Shown: positions 49,455-57,770 of the stretch, one piece after another | Layout: each line of letters begins with the position of its first letter | How positions within the stretch are numbered: the first letter of the stretch is position 1 | Source of the DNA: JBFMCC01 sp037445635 | Lineage (GTDB): Bacteria; Chloroflexota; Anaerolineae; Anaerolineales; Villigracilaceae | Assembly: GCA_037445635.1 (NCBI GenBank) | Contig: JBBIKC010000001.1 | Coordinates: 248,001 to 312,000, forward strand | Reading direction: 5' to 3' | Length of the DNA: 64,000 bases | Position numbers and translations under genes: made by a program | Notes under the pieces: model-generated | The model's input: the letters and a program-made list of their open reading frames with translations, nothing else | The model's database searches: none | What the model was told of the DNA's origin: nothing

Positions 49455-51475
49455 TTGCGCCTCGCTTTTTCGACTTTTTTCACGGGCTTCTTTTTCGGCA
49501 AGATGGATTTCGCCTGCGCGACGACATTTTCGACGGTTAAGCCGAATTTCTCGAAGATGACTTTGTACGGAGCCGACGCGCCGAACCGTTCGATAGAGAT
49601 GACTTTGCCCGACGCGCCGACGTATCGCTCCCAGCCGAGGCTGACGCCTGCTTCGACGGCGAGCCGCGCCTGAATCTTCTTCGGCAACACGGACTCACGA
49701 TAGGCTTCGTCCTGTTTCTCGAACAATTCCCACGAGGGGAAGGAGACCGCACGCACGCTGCGGCCCTCCTCCGCCAGTTTCTGCGCGGCGGCATAGATCA
49801 AACTAACTTCCGAGCCGGAGGCCATCAGAATCAACTCGGGTTTCTTTTTTCCAAAATCTTTCAGCACGTACGCGCCCTTTCCGACCATTGGAGGGTTGGA
49901 AGGCTCGAACATTGGAACGGCTTGACGCGTCAAGGCGAGCAAGGTCGGGCCGCGGCGATTCTCGATGGCGGCCTTCCAAGCCTGGGTGGTCTCGTTTGCA
50001 TCCGCGGGACGGATGACGGTCAGGTTGGGGATGGCGCGCAGCGCGGCCAGGTGCTCCACGGGCTGGTGAGTCGGTCCGTCCTCGCCGAGGCCGACACTGT
50101 CGTGTGTAAAGACAAAGATGGATGGAATATGTGACAGCGCGGCAATGCGAATGGCAGGCCGCGCATAATCCGAAAAAATGAGGAAAGTGCCGCCATACGG
50201 AATCAACCCGCCGAACAGCGCCATGCCGTTCAAGGCCGCGGCCATGCCGTGCTCGCGCACGCCGAAATGGAAGTTGCGCCCCTGCGGCGAGTCTTTTTGG
50301 AAGGCGGGACTGCCTTCGATTTTCGTGTTGTTGGAAGGAGCCAGGTCCGCGGAACCGCCGAGCAGTTCGGGCAAAATTGGAGCAAGCGCATTGATGACCT
50401 TGCCCGAGGCGGCGCGCGTAGCCATGCCCTTCGCGTCCGCAGGGAAGACGGGCAATGCAGACTCCCAGCCAGCGGGCAATTTCCCCTCGAGGCGGCGCTG
50501 GAGTTCCGCGCCTTTTTCGGGATTGGCGCGTTTGAACTCATCGAATCGCGCCTGCCAATCGGCTTCGAGTTTTCGGCCGCGTTCCACGGCTTCGCAGAAG
50601 AATTCGGCCACATCGCCGGGGATGAAGAAGCGCGGTTCTTTCGGCCAGCCGAGGTTGTCCTTGGCGGCGTTCAATTCCTCATCGCCAAGCGGTTCGCCAT
50701 GGACCTTAGCCGTCCCCTGCTTCTTCGGCGCGCCGTAACCGATGGTCGTGCGGACCGCGATCAGCGAGGGGCGCGGATCCAGTTTTGCGGCCTGAATGGC
50801 GCGGTCAATTGCCTCCACGTCGTTGCCGTCGTCCACTTTTTGGACGTGCCAGCCATAGGCTTCGAAGCGCGCCGCGCGGTCTTCGGTGAAGGCCAGGTCG
50901 GTGGGACCGTCAATCGAAATGTGATTGTCGTCGTAGAGATAAATCAATCTCCCCAATTGCAAATGCCCCGCCAGCGAAGCGGCCTCCGAAGCCACGCCTT
51001 CCATCAGGTCGCCGTCGGTGACGATGGCGTAGATGAAGTTGTCGAACAGGCCGGGCGAATAGGCCGCGGCCAGATGCGCCGCGGCGATGGCCATGCCCAC
51101 GCCGGTGGCGAATCCCTGGCCCAGCGGACCGGTGGTCATTTCCACTCCGGGGGTGAGGCCGTATTCGGGATGTCCGGGCGTGAGACTGCCCCACTGGCGG
51201 AAGTTCTTCAATTCGCCGAGGGAAAGATCGTAGCCGGTCAGGTGGAGCAGGGAATACAACAGCATCGAGCCGTGTCCGCCGGAGAGGATGAAACGGTCGC
51301 GGCCGGGCCAGCGCGGGTTGCGCGGGTTGTGGCGCAGGTGACGCGTCCACAGAGTAAAGGCCATTGCGGCGGCGCCCATCGGAAGTCCGGGATGACCCGA
51401 ATTGGCCTGCTGGACGGCATCCGCCGAAAGAAAGCGAAGGGTGTTGATGGCGCGGGATTGAAGGTCGGTTGTCAT
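49451..51475 (-). CDS. tkt: Transketolase
   Basis: 674 residues. N-terminus LRFLSADAVQQANSGHPGLPMGAA, the ThDP-binding motif TDGDLMEGVASEAAS...YDDNHISIDG (GDL...DN form), and the C-terminal HDSVGLGEDGPTHQPVEHL with SERFG-type end. Transfers two-carbon units in the pentose phosphate pathway. The C-terminus ends KKKPVKKVEKARRK, a basic tail. It heads the tkt-rpiB-tal-pgi cluster. Confidence 0.96.
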   Translation of the reverse strand: MTTDLQSRAINTLRFLSADAVQQANSGHPGLPMGAAAMAFTLWTRHLRHNPRNPRWPGRDRFILSGGHGSMLLYSLLHLTGYDLSLGELKNFRQWGSLTPGHPEYGLTPGVEMTTGPLGQGFATGVGMAIAAAHLAAAYSPGLFDNFIYAIVTDGDLMEGVASEAASLAGHLQLGRLIYLYDDNHISIDGPTDLAFTEDRAARFEAYGWHVQKVDDGNDVEAIDRAIQAAKLDPRPSLIAVRTTIGYGAPKKQGTAKVHGEPLGDEELNAAKDNLGWPKEPRFFIPGDVAEFFCEAVERGRKLEADWQARFDEFKRANPEKGAELQRRLEGKLPAGWESALPVFPADAKGMATRAASGKVINALAPILPELLGGSADLAPSNNTKIEGSPAFQKDSPQGRNFHFGVREHGMAAALNGMALFGGLIPYGGTFLIFSDYARPAIRIAALSHIPSIFVFTHDSVGLGEDGPTHQPVEHLAALRAIPNLTVIRPADANETTQAWKAAIENRRGPTLLALTRQAVPMFEPSNPPMVGKGAYVLKDFGKKKPELILMASGSEVSLIYAAAQKLAEEGRSVRAVSFPSWELFEKQDEAYRESVLPKKIQARLAVEAGVSLGWERYVGASGKVISIERFGASAPYKVIFEKFGLTVENVVAQAKSILPKKKPVKKVEKARRK

Positions 51476-51513
51476 GTGAGTCTCGCTGGGATGATTTCCT
51501 CGATTGTACCAAA

Positions 51514-51536
51514 AGGAGCAGTCGGCGACTGCTCCT
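51514..51536 (-). terminator. Terminator of the DUF429 gene
   Basis: Ten-base arms AGGAGCAGTC / GACTGCTCCT with loop GGC; on the minus strand followed by TTTTGG, just after the DUF429 stop. Confidence 0.6.
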
Positions 51537-52296
51537 AATAGCGCGATTTCAATTCGGGCACGGGGAGGACAATCCGCCCCTCCTGTTTATCGCCCATCGC
51601 CATGGTTTCGTTCGGTCTCTTTGCAGCCATCCACGCTGTATAGGCCGCGGCCAGCGCGTCCAGCTGTTCGGGCAAATAGATGAATTCCATCGGCATGATG
51701 CCCAGTTTCAGGCGATGGCGCGTGATCTCGACGAAGAAGTCCATCGGGTCTTTGATGCGCAGGCCCGCGTCGTGCAGGATGATCTGGCGCTGGAGGCGGC
51801 CTTCGAGGGTTGGCTTGGGAAGGGGCGCCTGGCCCAACAGGACACTGAAGCAGGCGTGCGGATGCGTTTCCAGGACCTGATGCGGCGCATCGCCTTCGGG
51901 GAAGCGTTTGAAACCCATCTTCTTCAGTTTTCGATACAGGTCGAATCCGAGTTGCATCCACGCGGGACAGGATTCCTCGCGCCCCGGCGTCCCGCCGATG
52001 TTTATGCCGCGCTCGCGCAGGTCGTGCTCGACGACGCGCAACTCCGCGCCGCGAATCGGGTGCGGAGCGAGCATCTCTTTCTTGAGCCTGTCGCGCACAA
52101 GTCCGCGGTTCACGCCCGACGGGGCATTGACCGCCACCATCGCGGATTCCTGCCCCGCGAGAAAAGCGGTCACATCCTCCATCTCGCCGTCGGCCAGCGC
52201 GAGGAGATGCAGGCCGTCATCCAGCGCGGCGTACGTGAAGGACCTGCGCCCGGAGGTCGGGTCTATGCCTACGAAGACCGAGTCGGTGAAAAGCAT
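51535..52296 (-). CDS. DUF429-like protein
   Basis: 253 residues. An N-terminal VFVGIDPTSGRRSFTYAALD and MVAVNAPSGVNRGLV fit the RNase H-like fold of the DUF429 family (acidic Asp in VGID and in the AVNAPSG strand); VLETHPHACFSVLLG and RIKDPMDFFVEI continue the pattern. No biochemical function is established. It is divergently transcribed from the TlpA gene, 56 nt away. Confidence 0.78.
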   Translation of the reverse strand: MLFTDSVFVGIDPTSGRRSFTYAALDDGLHLLALADGEMEDVTAFLAGQESAMVAVNAPSGVNRGLVRDRLKKEMLAPHPIRGAELRVVEHDLRERGINIGGTPGREESCPAWMQLGFDLYRKLKKMGFKRFPEGDAPHQVLETHPHACFSVLLGQAPLPKPTLEGRLQRQIILHDAGLRIKDPMDFFVEITRHRLKLGIMPMEFIYLPEQLDALAAAYTAWMAAKRPNETMAMGDKQEGRIVLPVPELKSRY

Positions 52297-52352
52297 AGTA
52301 AGATATACCCTGCGAAAACGAACAATACCAGTGTAGCCGAAAAAGAAAACTT

Positions 52353-52895
52353 ATGCAACCGATACAGCGCCGTATTTTTTTCATCCTGATCCTCGTCGCG
52401 GGCCTGGCATGGATCGGCATCAGCGCCGACCCCGCCGGGAACGCCGGCGCGGGAGGTGTTCCCGCGCCGCAGGCTGGTTTCCTCGCCCCGGATTTTACGC
52501 TCAAAACGCCCGAGGGCGAAACTTTCACACTCTCGAAATTGCAGGGCAAGGCCGTATTGATCAACCTGTGGGCCACCTGGTGCCCGCCCTGCCGCGCCGA
52601 AATGCCCGCCATTCAAAAGCTGTATGATGAATACAAAGACCGGGGGCTGGTCGTGCTGGCCGTCAATTCGACCGTCCAGGACGATCCCTTCGCCATCGCG
52701 CCGTTCATAGAAGAATATCGCTTGACCTTCCCAATCCTGCTGGACGAAACGGGCGAGGTCTCGCAGGCTTATCAACTGCGTTCCCTGCCCTCCAGTTACT
52801 TCATCCGCCGCGACGGGATCATCAACGAGGTCGTCATCGGCGGGCCGATGTCCGAAGCCCTGCTCCGCACCCGCATCGAGGATATTCTCGAATAA
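52353..52895 (+). CDS. TlpA-like membrane-anchored thioredoxin
   Basis: 180 residues. An N-terminal hydrophobic anchor (about residues 8-25, IFFILILVAGLAWIGIS) and a small linker precede a thioredoxin-fold domain with the redox motif LWATWCPPCRAEMPA (about residues 73-87), then SLPSSYFIRRDG (cis-Pro loop). Faces outside the membrane; reduces or repairs disulfides or heme-ligating cysteines. It starts after a weak promoter region and overlaps the Lgt-like gene by one base (TAATG). Confidence 0.92.
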   Translation: MQPIQRRIFFILILVAGLAWIGISADPAGNAGAGGVPAPQAGFLAPDFTLKTPEGETFTLSKLQGKAVLINLWATWCPPCRAEMPAIQKLYDEYKDRGLVVLAVNSTVQDDPFAIAPFIEEYRLTFPILLDETGEVSQAYQLRSLPSSYFIRRDGIINEVVIGGPMSEALLRTRIEDILE

Positions 52896-53629
52896 TGATC
52901 GAACTCTTCCGCAGCCTCTTTGCCCCGCCGCGTCATCTCATCCTGCTCGTGCTGGCCGCGTGGCTCGGCATGACCCTCGCCGAAAAACGCACAGCGCGGC
53001 ACGGGGTCACGAATGAGGCGTTCAACAACCTCGTTTTTTATGGGCTTTTGGCTTACATTCTCGGCGGGCGCATTCTCTATGCCGTCAATCACCTCCCGGC
53101 GTTCAGCCAGAGTCCGCTCAGTTTGTTCGCGCTCAATCCCGATCTCTTCGATTCGTTCGGCGGAAGCGTCGCCGCTGTTCTGGTCGCCCTCATCTACGGG
53201 CAGCGCCAAAAGATTCCCCTCTGGAACGCATTGGACGCCCTGACCCCGTTCCTCGCCGTGCTGGCCGTTGGAATTAGCCTCAGTCATCTCGCCGCGGGTA
53301 CGGCTTTCGGGAAACCAACGGACATCCCCTGGGCAATTGTCTTGTGGAATGCGAAGCGGCATCCGAGTCAAATCTACGAACTGCTCGCCTCTCTTCTGAC
53401 CCTCGGCCTGCTCTGGTTTCAGAGACCGAATCCCCGCCCCGGCCTGTTCTTCCTCACCTTCGCGGCGCTCACGTCCGCGGCGCGGCTCTTCCTCGAGGCT
53501 TTCCGCGGGGACAGCCCGATCCTCTTCAACGGCATTCGCTCGACGCAGGTCCTTGCCTGGGCCCTGCTGGCGGCATCGTTTGCAGTGTATGAATGGCGGA
53601 AACAATCCACCTCTGGAAATGCATCCTGA
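52895..53629 (+). CDS. Prolipoprotein diacylglyceryl transferase-like membrane protein
   Basis: 244 residues, about seven hydrophobic helices. The Lgt signatures are partly present: GLLAYILGGRILYAVNH (Lgt GGRxxY) and the end motif RHPSQIYELLASL, corresponding to the conserved H/Y-Gly loop, but the central HGGxxG-type segment appears as SFGGSVAAVL. Lgt adds diacylglycerol to lipobox cysteines; this may be a divergent Lgt. It is coupled to the TlpA gene by TAATG. Confidence 0.78.
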   Translation: MIELFRSLFAPPRHLILLVLAAWLGMTLAEKRTARHGVTNEAFNNLVFYGLLAYILGGRILYAVNHLPAFSQSPLSLFALNPDLFDSFGGSVAAVLVALIYGQRQKIPLWNALDALTPFLAVLAVGISLSHLAAGTAFGKPTDIPWAIVLWNAKRHPSQIYELLASLLTLGLLWFQRPNPRPGLFFLTFAALTSAARLFLEAFRGDSPILFNGIRSTQVLAWALLAASFAVYEWRKQSTSGNAS

Positions 53630-53673
53630 TTCTGACCAACCCAAACTGGCTACACGCAGTCCAGGCAAAATAA

Positions 53674-53699
53674 ACAGCCGCCTCTTTCGAGTCGGCTGT
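53674..53699 (-). terminator. Hairpin terminator of phhA
   Basis: Arms ACAGCCG / CGGCTGT; on the minus strand followed by TTTATTTT, 17 nt after the phhA stop. The rest of 53630-53714 holds no gene. Confidence 0.6.
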
Positions 53700-53714
53700 C
53701 ATGCTCGAGTCGTA

Positions 53715-54725
53715 TCAGTTCCTCGCCGCAATCGGCGCCAGATATGAATCCAGCAACGCGTCCATCTGCTCGAGCGATTCACACACGAACAGCATCGGGT
53801 TGAAGGCATAGACCGTCTTCGGAATGCGCGCGATCGTCTCCACATCGAACGGAATGATGATCACCTCCCCGCCAAACAGTCCCACCTGCTCGATGCCCAA
53901 ATCCCGATACAGCGAGAGAACCACGTTCCAGCCCTGGTCGGCGGAGGACATCTGACCCTTTTGGTGCAACGCGTTCACCCCGTCAATAATTCGGTAAATG
54001 TCGGGTTTCTTAGCAGTGAAGTGCGCCTGCAGTTGCGGGAAGATCGGACGGGTGTAGTCAATCACATTATCGCGGCCGAGGCGGTAGAATTCCATGATGG
54101 TGCGGGTCAACTCCTTGCGTCCTGAAATAATCCCCGCTCCAAAGACTTTGAAGCGATTCTCCTGCACTACCAAGCCAAACTCGGTACTGTACCATGCCAG
54201 CCGCTTGATGGCTTCTTTCTCCTCCTGGGTCGCCTTCATGTAGGCGGGCGCGAACTTATCTTCGATGTCGGCATAGAACTTCTGCGTCAGGAACGGGAGA
54301 TGACCGAAGATGTCGTGGAACATGTCGGGTTCGGGTGTGAACTCCATCTGGTCGCGCGTGCGCAGATAGTCGGTGATGAGAAAGATACGCTTCGCAAACT
54401 TTGCATACCAGTCGTCCGCCAGGGTGTAACGGACGACCGTCCGTTCGATGTGCCAGCCGGTGCGAGGCGTGATGTGCCCGTTGAGATGCGCCACCGTGGG
54501 GATGCGAAGCGGGTCGAGCTGGAGCAGGGTCAAGCCATGTTTGAACTCATGGCAAAGATGCTCCAGCAGGTAAGGCTGGTGGATTCCCGCGAACAGGTCG
54601 GCCCAGATGGCGTGCTGCTCTTCGGTAAAGACAAGTTCCTGGTTTTCAGTGGTATATTCGCGGCTCGGATCAATCATCTGCTCGGCAATATCCCCCGTGT
54701 AAATCGGATTTTGATCTCTGTCCAT
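53715..54725 (-). CDS. phhA: Phenylalanine 4-monooxygenase
   Basis: 336 residues. Aromatic amino acid hydroxylase: iron ligands in EPDMFHDIFGHLPFL (two His, about residues 132-146) and the glutamate in LAWYSTEFGLVV (about 184-195); TRDQMEFTPEPDMF binds pterin region. It hydroxylates Phe to Tyr with a tetrahydropterin cofactor. Longer than the 260-300 residue bacterial forms; N-terminal about 50 residues (DRDQNPIYTGDIAEQM) are extra, though an ACT domain is absent. Divergent from the pteridine reductase gene, with a strong promoter in the gap. phhB at 45221 recycles the pterin. Confidence 0.93.
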   Translation of the reverse strand: MDRDQNPIYTGDIAEQMIDPSREYTTENQELVFTEEQHAIWADLFAGIHQPYLLEHLCHEFKHGLTLLQLDPLRIPTVAHLNGHITPRTGWHIERTVVRYTLADDWYAKFAKRIFLITDYLRTRDQMEFTPEPDMFHDIFGHLPFLTQKFYADIEDKFAPAYMKATQEEKEAIKRLAWYSTEFGLVVQENRFKVFGAGIISGRKELTRTIMEFYRLGRDNVIDYTRPIFPQLQAHFTAKKPDIYRIIDGVNALHQKGQMSSADQGWNVVLSLYRDLGIEQVGLFGGEVIIIPFDVETIARIPKTVYAFNPMLFVCESLEQMDALLDSYLAPIAARN

Positions 54726-54788
54726 ATTCGTCCTTTCCTGAAAAAGAAGGCTGATTTGGCTGTAGAGAACTCAAAACGCGTGATGAAG

Positions 54789-54817
54789 ATATTATCACTG
54801 ACAAAAAAGAGAGTCAA
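54789..54817 (-). promoter_or_regulatory. Sigma-70 promoter of phhA
   Basis: On the minus strand TTGACT (54812-54817), 17-bp spacer, TAATAT (54789-54794), about 60 nt upstream of the ATG. The segment is AT-rich, unlike its neighbours. Confidence 0.65.
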
Positions 54818-54873
54818 GATATTGGATAAATATCATGAGAATTGACGGAAAGCCGGCGTACGGATTAATAGAT

Positions 54874-54879
54874 TAGAAT
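54874..54879 (+). promoter_or_regulatory. -10-like TAGAAT for the pteridine reductase gene (leaderless arrangement)
   Basis: TAGAAT ends 7 nt before ATG 54887; no SD lies in TCCTGCA. Confidence 0.4.
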
Positions 54880-54886
54880 TCCTGCA

Positions 54887-55621
54887 ATGCACGCTCAGTC
54901 CTTGAACGGTCGAACCATTTTGATCACCGGCGCGGCGCGGCGGATCGGGCGCGCCCTCGCCCTCGCCTGCGCCCGCGCAGGTGCGGACATCATCATCCAT
55001 CACGGACATTCGGAGGACGAAGCGCGGCGGGTTCAGGATGAGATCGTCCACATCGGGCCTCGGGCATGGATCCTCCAGGCAGACTTTGCCCGAGCCGACG
55101 ATGCCTCCCGCCTCATCGAAGAGGCTGTAGCCATACAGCCTCTGTTCGCTCTCGTCAATAACGCTGCCATTTTCGAGAGACTGACCGTGGAAAATACCAC
55201 CCTCCCTGATTGGGAGCGCCACCTCGCCATCAACCTGACTGCGCCTCTCCTGCTCAGCCAGGCATTTGCAAGACAAGTTCCCGAAGGCGGACGCAGCCAC
55301 ATTGTAAACATCCTCGATTTCCGCGCCCTCAAGCCCGGCGCGGATCACTTTCCCTACACCATCAGCAAAGCCGCCCTCGCCGCAATGACGCGTTCTCTCG
55401 CGCAGGCCTTCGCGCCGCGCATCACGGTCAACGGGCTGGCGCTGGGCGCGATTTTGCCTCCCGCCGACGGGACCGCGAATCCAAGGATCGAGCAGGCCAT
55501 CCCCGCGCGAAAATGGGGAACGCTGGAAGATGTCGAAAACGCGTTATTGTTTTTGCTGACCGCCGCGCCCTATATTACAGGCGAAATCATCCACGTGGAC
55601 GGCGGACGCCACCTGGTTTAG
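54887..55621 (+). CDS. Pteridine reductase-like SDR (PTR1/FolM type)
   Basis: 244 residues. The cofactor loop reads ILITGAARRIGRALAL, the TGxxxRIG pattern characteristic of PTR1 and FolM instead of the usual TGxxxGIG. The active site has DFRALKP (Asp in place of the classical Ser) and YTISKAAL (Tyr-x3-Lys), also as in PTR1/FolM. So it probably reduces dihydropterin or dihydromonapterin to the tetrahydro form. It is followed after 8 nt by folB and then folK, which supports a pterin role. Possibly expressed from a leaderless promoter. Confidence 0.85.
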   Translation: MHAQSLNGRTILITGAARRIGRALALACARAGADIIIHHGHSEDEARRVQDEIVHIGPRAWILQADFARADDASRLIEEAVAIQPLFALVNNAAIFERLTVENTTLPDWERHLAINLTAPLLLSQAFARQVPEGGRSHIVNILDFRALKPGADHFPYTISKAALAAMTRSLAQAFAPRITVNGLALGAILPPADGTANPRIEQAIPARKWGTLEDVENALLFLLTAAPYITGEIIHVDGGRHLV

Positions 55622-55629
55622 GAGCAAAC

Positions 55630-55986
55630 ATGGACAAAGTCATCATCAAAGACCTGGTTACCCGGGGCGTGATCGGCGTCAATGACTGGGAACGGGAAAT
55701 CACACAGGACATCCTGATCAACATCGTCGCCTACACCGACACGCGCCGCGCCGCAGAGACCGACGACATCGAGGATTGCGTTAACTACAAAACGTTGGCG
55801 AAAAAAGTACAATCCCATGCCGAAAGCGCGGCGCGCTTCACGGTCGAGGCGCTGGCCAACGACCTGGCGAAATTGTGTCTCGATGAGAAGAACGTCCAGA
55901 AGGTACTGGTGCGCGTGGAAAAGCCGGGCGCGGTTCGTTTTGCAAAATCGGTCGGCGTGGAGCTCGAACGAAGCCGCGATGAGTAG
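55630..55986 (+). CDS. folB: Dihydroneopterin aldolase
   Basis: 118 residues. IKDLVTRGVIGVNDWERE at the N-terminus (Glu of the FolB active site), DDIEDCVNYKTLAKKV, FTVEALANDLAKLCL, and EKPGAVRFAKSVGVEL. Converts 7,8-dihydroneopterin to 6-hydroxymethyl-dihydropterin. GGAGC precedes ATG 55630. It overlaps folK by 8 nt. Confidence 0.93.
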   Translation: MDKVIIKDLVTRGVIGVNDWEREITQDILINIVAYTDTRRAAETDDIEDCVNYKTLAKKVQSHAESAARFTVEALANDLAKLCLDEKNVQKVLVRVEKPGAVRFAKSVGVELERSRDE

Positions 55987-56485
55987 GCCGCACCATTTCT
56001 ACATCTGCATCGGATCTAACCTCCTGCCCGAAACCCACCTGCCGAGAGCAGTCGATCTTTTACGGAACTACGGCCAGGTGCTGGCCGTCTCGACCGCCTG
56101 GGAATCGCACGCCGTTGGCGTCGAAGGACCGAATTTTCTGAACGCCTGTGTTTCGATGACTGCGCGCTGTGCTCCCGCGGATGCCAGGAGACGAATCGTC
56201 CGTCCCATCGAAGCCGCGTTGGGGCGCAGGCGCATTGCCGACAAAAACGCGCCGCGCACAATAGACCTGGACATTGTGCTGTACGACCAAAAACCATCGC
56301 GGCTGGAATACTGGGCACACGCCTTCATGATCGTCCCGCTGGCGGAATTGCTCCCGGAGTACGTTCACCCTGCCCTTCATAAAAAACTTGCGCAGGCCGC
56401 AGAGGACATGCGCAAGGATACGTGGATCAGGCCGAGGCCGGAGGTATTTGCCCGTGCCGCGGAAACAGGCCGAGTGTCCGGCTAG
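55979..56485 (+). CDS. folK: 2-amino-4-hydroxy-6-hydroxymethyldihydropteridine diphosphokinase
   Basis: 168 residues from ATG 55979, just before the folB stop. FYICIGSNLLPETHL, VSTAWESHAVGVEGPNFLNAC and the signature APRTIDLDIVLYDQ are HPPK. Pyrophosphorylates the pterin for folate synthesis. Its end overlaps the convergent folE stop by 4 nt. No folP is seen nearby. Confidence 0.94.
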   Translation: MSRPHHFYICIGSNLLPETHLPRAVDLLRNYGQVLAVSTAWESHAVGVEGPNFLNACVSMTARCAPADARRRIVRPIEAALGRRRIADKNAPRTIDLDIVLYDQKPSRLEYWAHAFMIVPLAELLPEYVHPALHKKLAQAAEDMRKDTWIRPRPEVFARAAETGRVSG

Positions 56486-57117
56486 AGGCGAAGCGGGTCC
56501 GCGCCGCGGCTGATATTATCCAGGAATTCCTGCCTCGTCGCCAGGTTGGCGCGGAATGCGCCGTGCATGGCGGAGGTGGTCATGCGGGCGTTGTGTTTCT
56601 TGACGCCGCGCATCATCGAGCACAGGTGCATGGCCTCGACGACCACAGCCACACCCTGCGGTTTGAGCAGGTCGCGTAGGAAGTCGGCGACCTGACGCGT
56701 CATGCGTTCCTGCACCTGCAGGCGGCGGGCGTACATTTCCACGACGCGCGGGATCTTCGAGAGACCGAGTACCTTGCCGTCCGGGATATAGGCCACGTGG
56801 GCGCGGCCGATGAAGGGAAGCAGGTGATGCTCGCACAGACTGTAGAATTCGATATCGCGCACGATGACCATCTCATCGTAGCGAATCTCGAATAGCGCGC
56901 CGTTGACCAGCGCCTGCGGATCCACGCTGTAACCGCTCAACAATTCACGATACATGCGCGCCACGCGGCGAGGGGTGTATTGCAGGCCCTTGCGGCTGGT
57001 GTTCTCGCCCAGCGCCTGCAATAACTGAAAAACGGCCTGCTGTGCGGAGGTCTCGTCAATGTTTCCGGGCGAGGTGTCTTGCTCATTCAATTCGTCATCG
57101 AAATCCAATAGTTCCAT
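56482..57117 (-). CDS. folE: GTP cyclohydrolase I
   Basis: 211 residues. Zn and active-site residues in YSLCEHHLLPFIGRAH and HLCSMMRGVKKHNARM; TPRRVARMYRELLSGY, GLSKIPRVVEMYARRLQVQERM. Makes dihydroneopterin triphosphate, the first step for folate and tetrahydropterin. The ATG at 57117 has GGAG upstream, which itself lies right after the poly-T of the hpf terminator, so folE may be read through or transcribed from a nearby start. Convergent with folK. Confidence 0.95.
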   Translation of the reverse strand: MELLDFDDELNEQDTSPGNIDETSAQQAVFQLLQALGENTSRKGLQYTPRRVARMYRELLSGYSVDPQALVNGALFEIRYDEMVIVRDIEFYSLCEHHLLPFIGRAHVAYIPDGKVLGLSKIPRVVEMYARRLQVQERMTRQVADFLRDLLKPQGVAVVVEAMHLCSMMRGVKKHNARMTTSAMHGAFRANLATRQEFLDNISRGADPLRL

Positions 57118-57127
57118 CTTACACTCC

Positions 57128-57156
57128 AAAAAAAGCGGCCCAGCCTGCGCTGGGCC
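57128..57156 (-). terminator. Terminator between hpf and folE
   Basis: Arms GGCCCAGC / GCTGGGCC with loop GCAG on the minus strand, then GC and seven T. The T run directly abuts the folE ribosome site (TTTTTTTGGAG), so read-through would be needed for folE to be in the Tad-comF-hpf operon. Confidence 0.8.
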
Positions 57157-57181
57157 AGAGAATTAGCCGGGACGCGGCCTA

Positions 57182-57748
57182 CTAGCCGATTTCAGGCTCG
57201 ATCAGGCCGTAACTGCCGTCGCGGCGGCGGTACAGCACACAGACCTTATTTGCATCCGCATTATAAAAGATGAAGAAGTTTTCGTGTCCCAGTAATTTCA
57301 TCTGCTCGATGGCCTCGGCTTCGTCCATTGGAACCAGGACGAATTTCTTCCGGCGAACCACGAGCGGCGCGGGTTCGGTATCGGGTTCTTCGGCGGCAGA
57401 CGGGGCGGTCACCTCCGAAGCGGAACGTCCGTCGCCGCGGCCATGGTAATGCTTTCCCTTGTATCGTTCGATCTGGCGGTCCATCTTCTCGAGCGCAGCG
57501 TCGAAGGCGGCACGCACGTCGTCCGACCGCTCCTCCGTGCGCAGGATCGTCTTCTTGACGCGCACCGTGATCTGCGCGGTGTAACGATCCAGTGAACTGC
57601 GCAGCGATTTGACGTGGGTTAATTCGACCCGCGTCTCGTCAATTTGCGGCAGGTGACGGTCGAGGCGTTGAGCCTTTTTTTCCACGTACTCCCGAACGCG
57701 GTCGCCCAACTCCATATTACGCGCCTGGATTTCCAGTTTGTTTGCCAT
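57182..57748 (-). CDS. hpf: Ribosome hibernation promoting factor, long form
   Basis: 188 residues. The N-terminal S30AE domain (residues 1-105; EIQARNMELGDRVREYVEKK, RYTAQITVRVKKTILRTEERSDDVRAAFD) and, after a linker, the C-terminal dimerisation domain (residues about 130-188; FVLVPMDEAEAIEQMKLLGHENFFIFYNADANKVCVLYRRRDGSYGLIEP). Long HPF makes 100S dimers of ribosomes in stationary phase. AAGGAGG precedes the ATG. The middle is Pro/Glu-rich. Confidence 0.94.
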   Translation of the reverse strand: MANKLEIQARNMELGDRVREYVEKKAQRLDRHLPQIDETRVELTHVKSLRSSLDRYTAQITVRVKKTILRTEERSDDVRAAFDAALEKMDRQIERYKGKHYHGRGDGRSASEVTAPSAAEEPDTEPAPLVVRRKKFVLVPMDEAEAIEQMKLLGHENFFIFYNADANKVCVLYRRRDGSYGLIEPEIG

Positions 57749-57770
57749 AGGGCCTCCTTGGGATTGTGGA

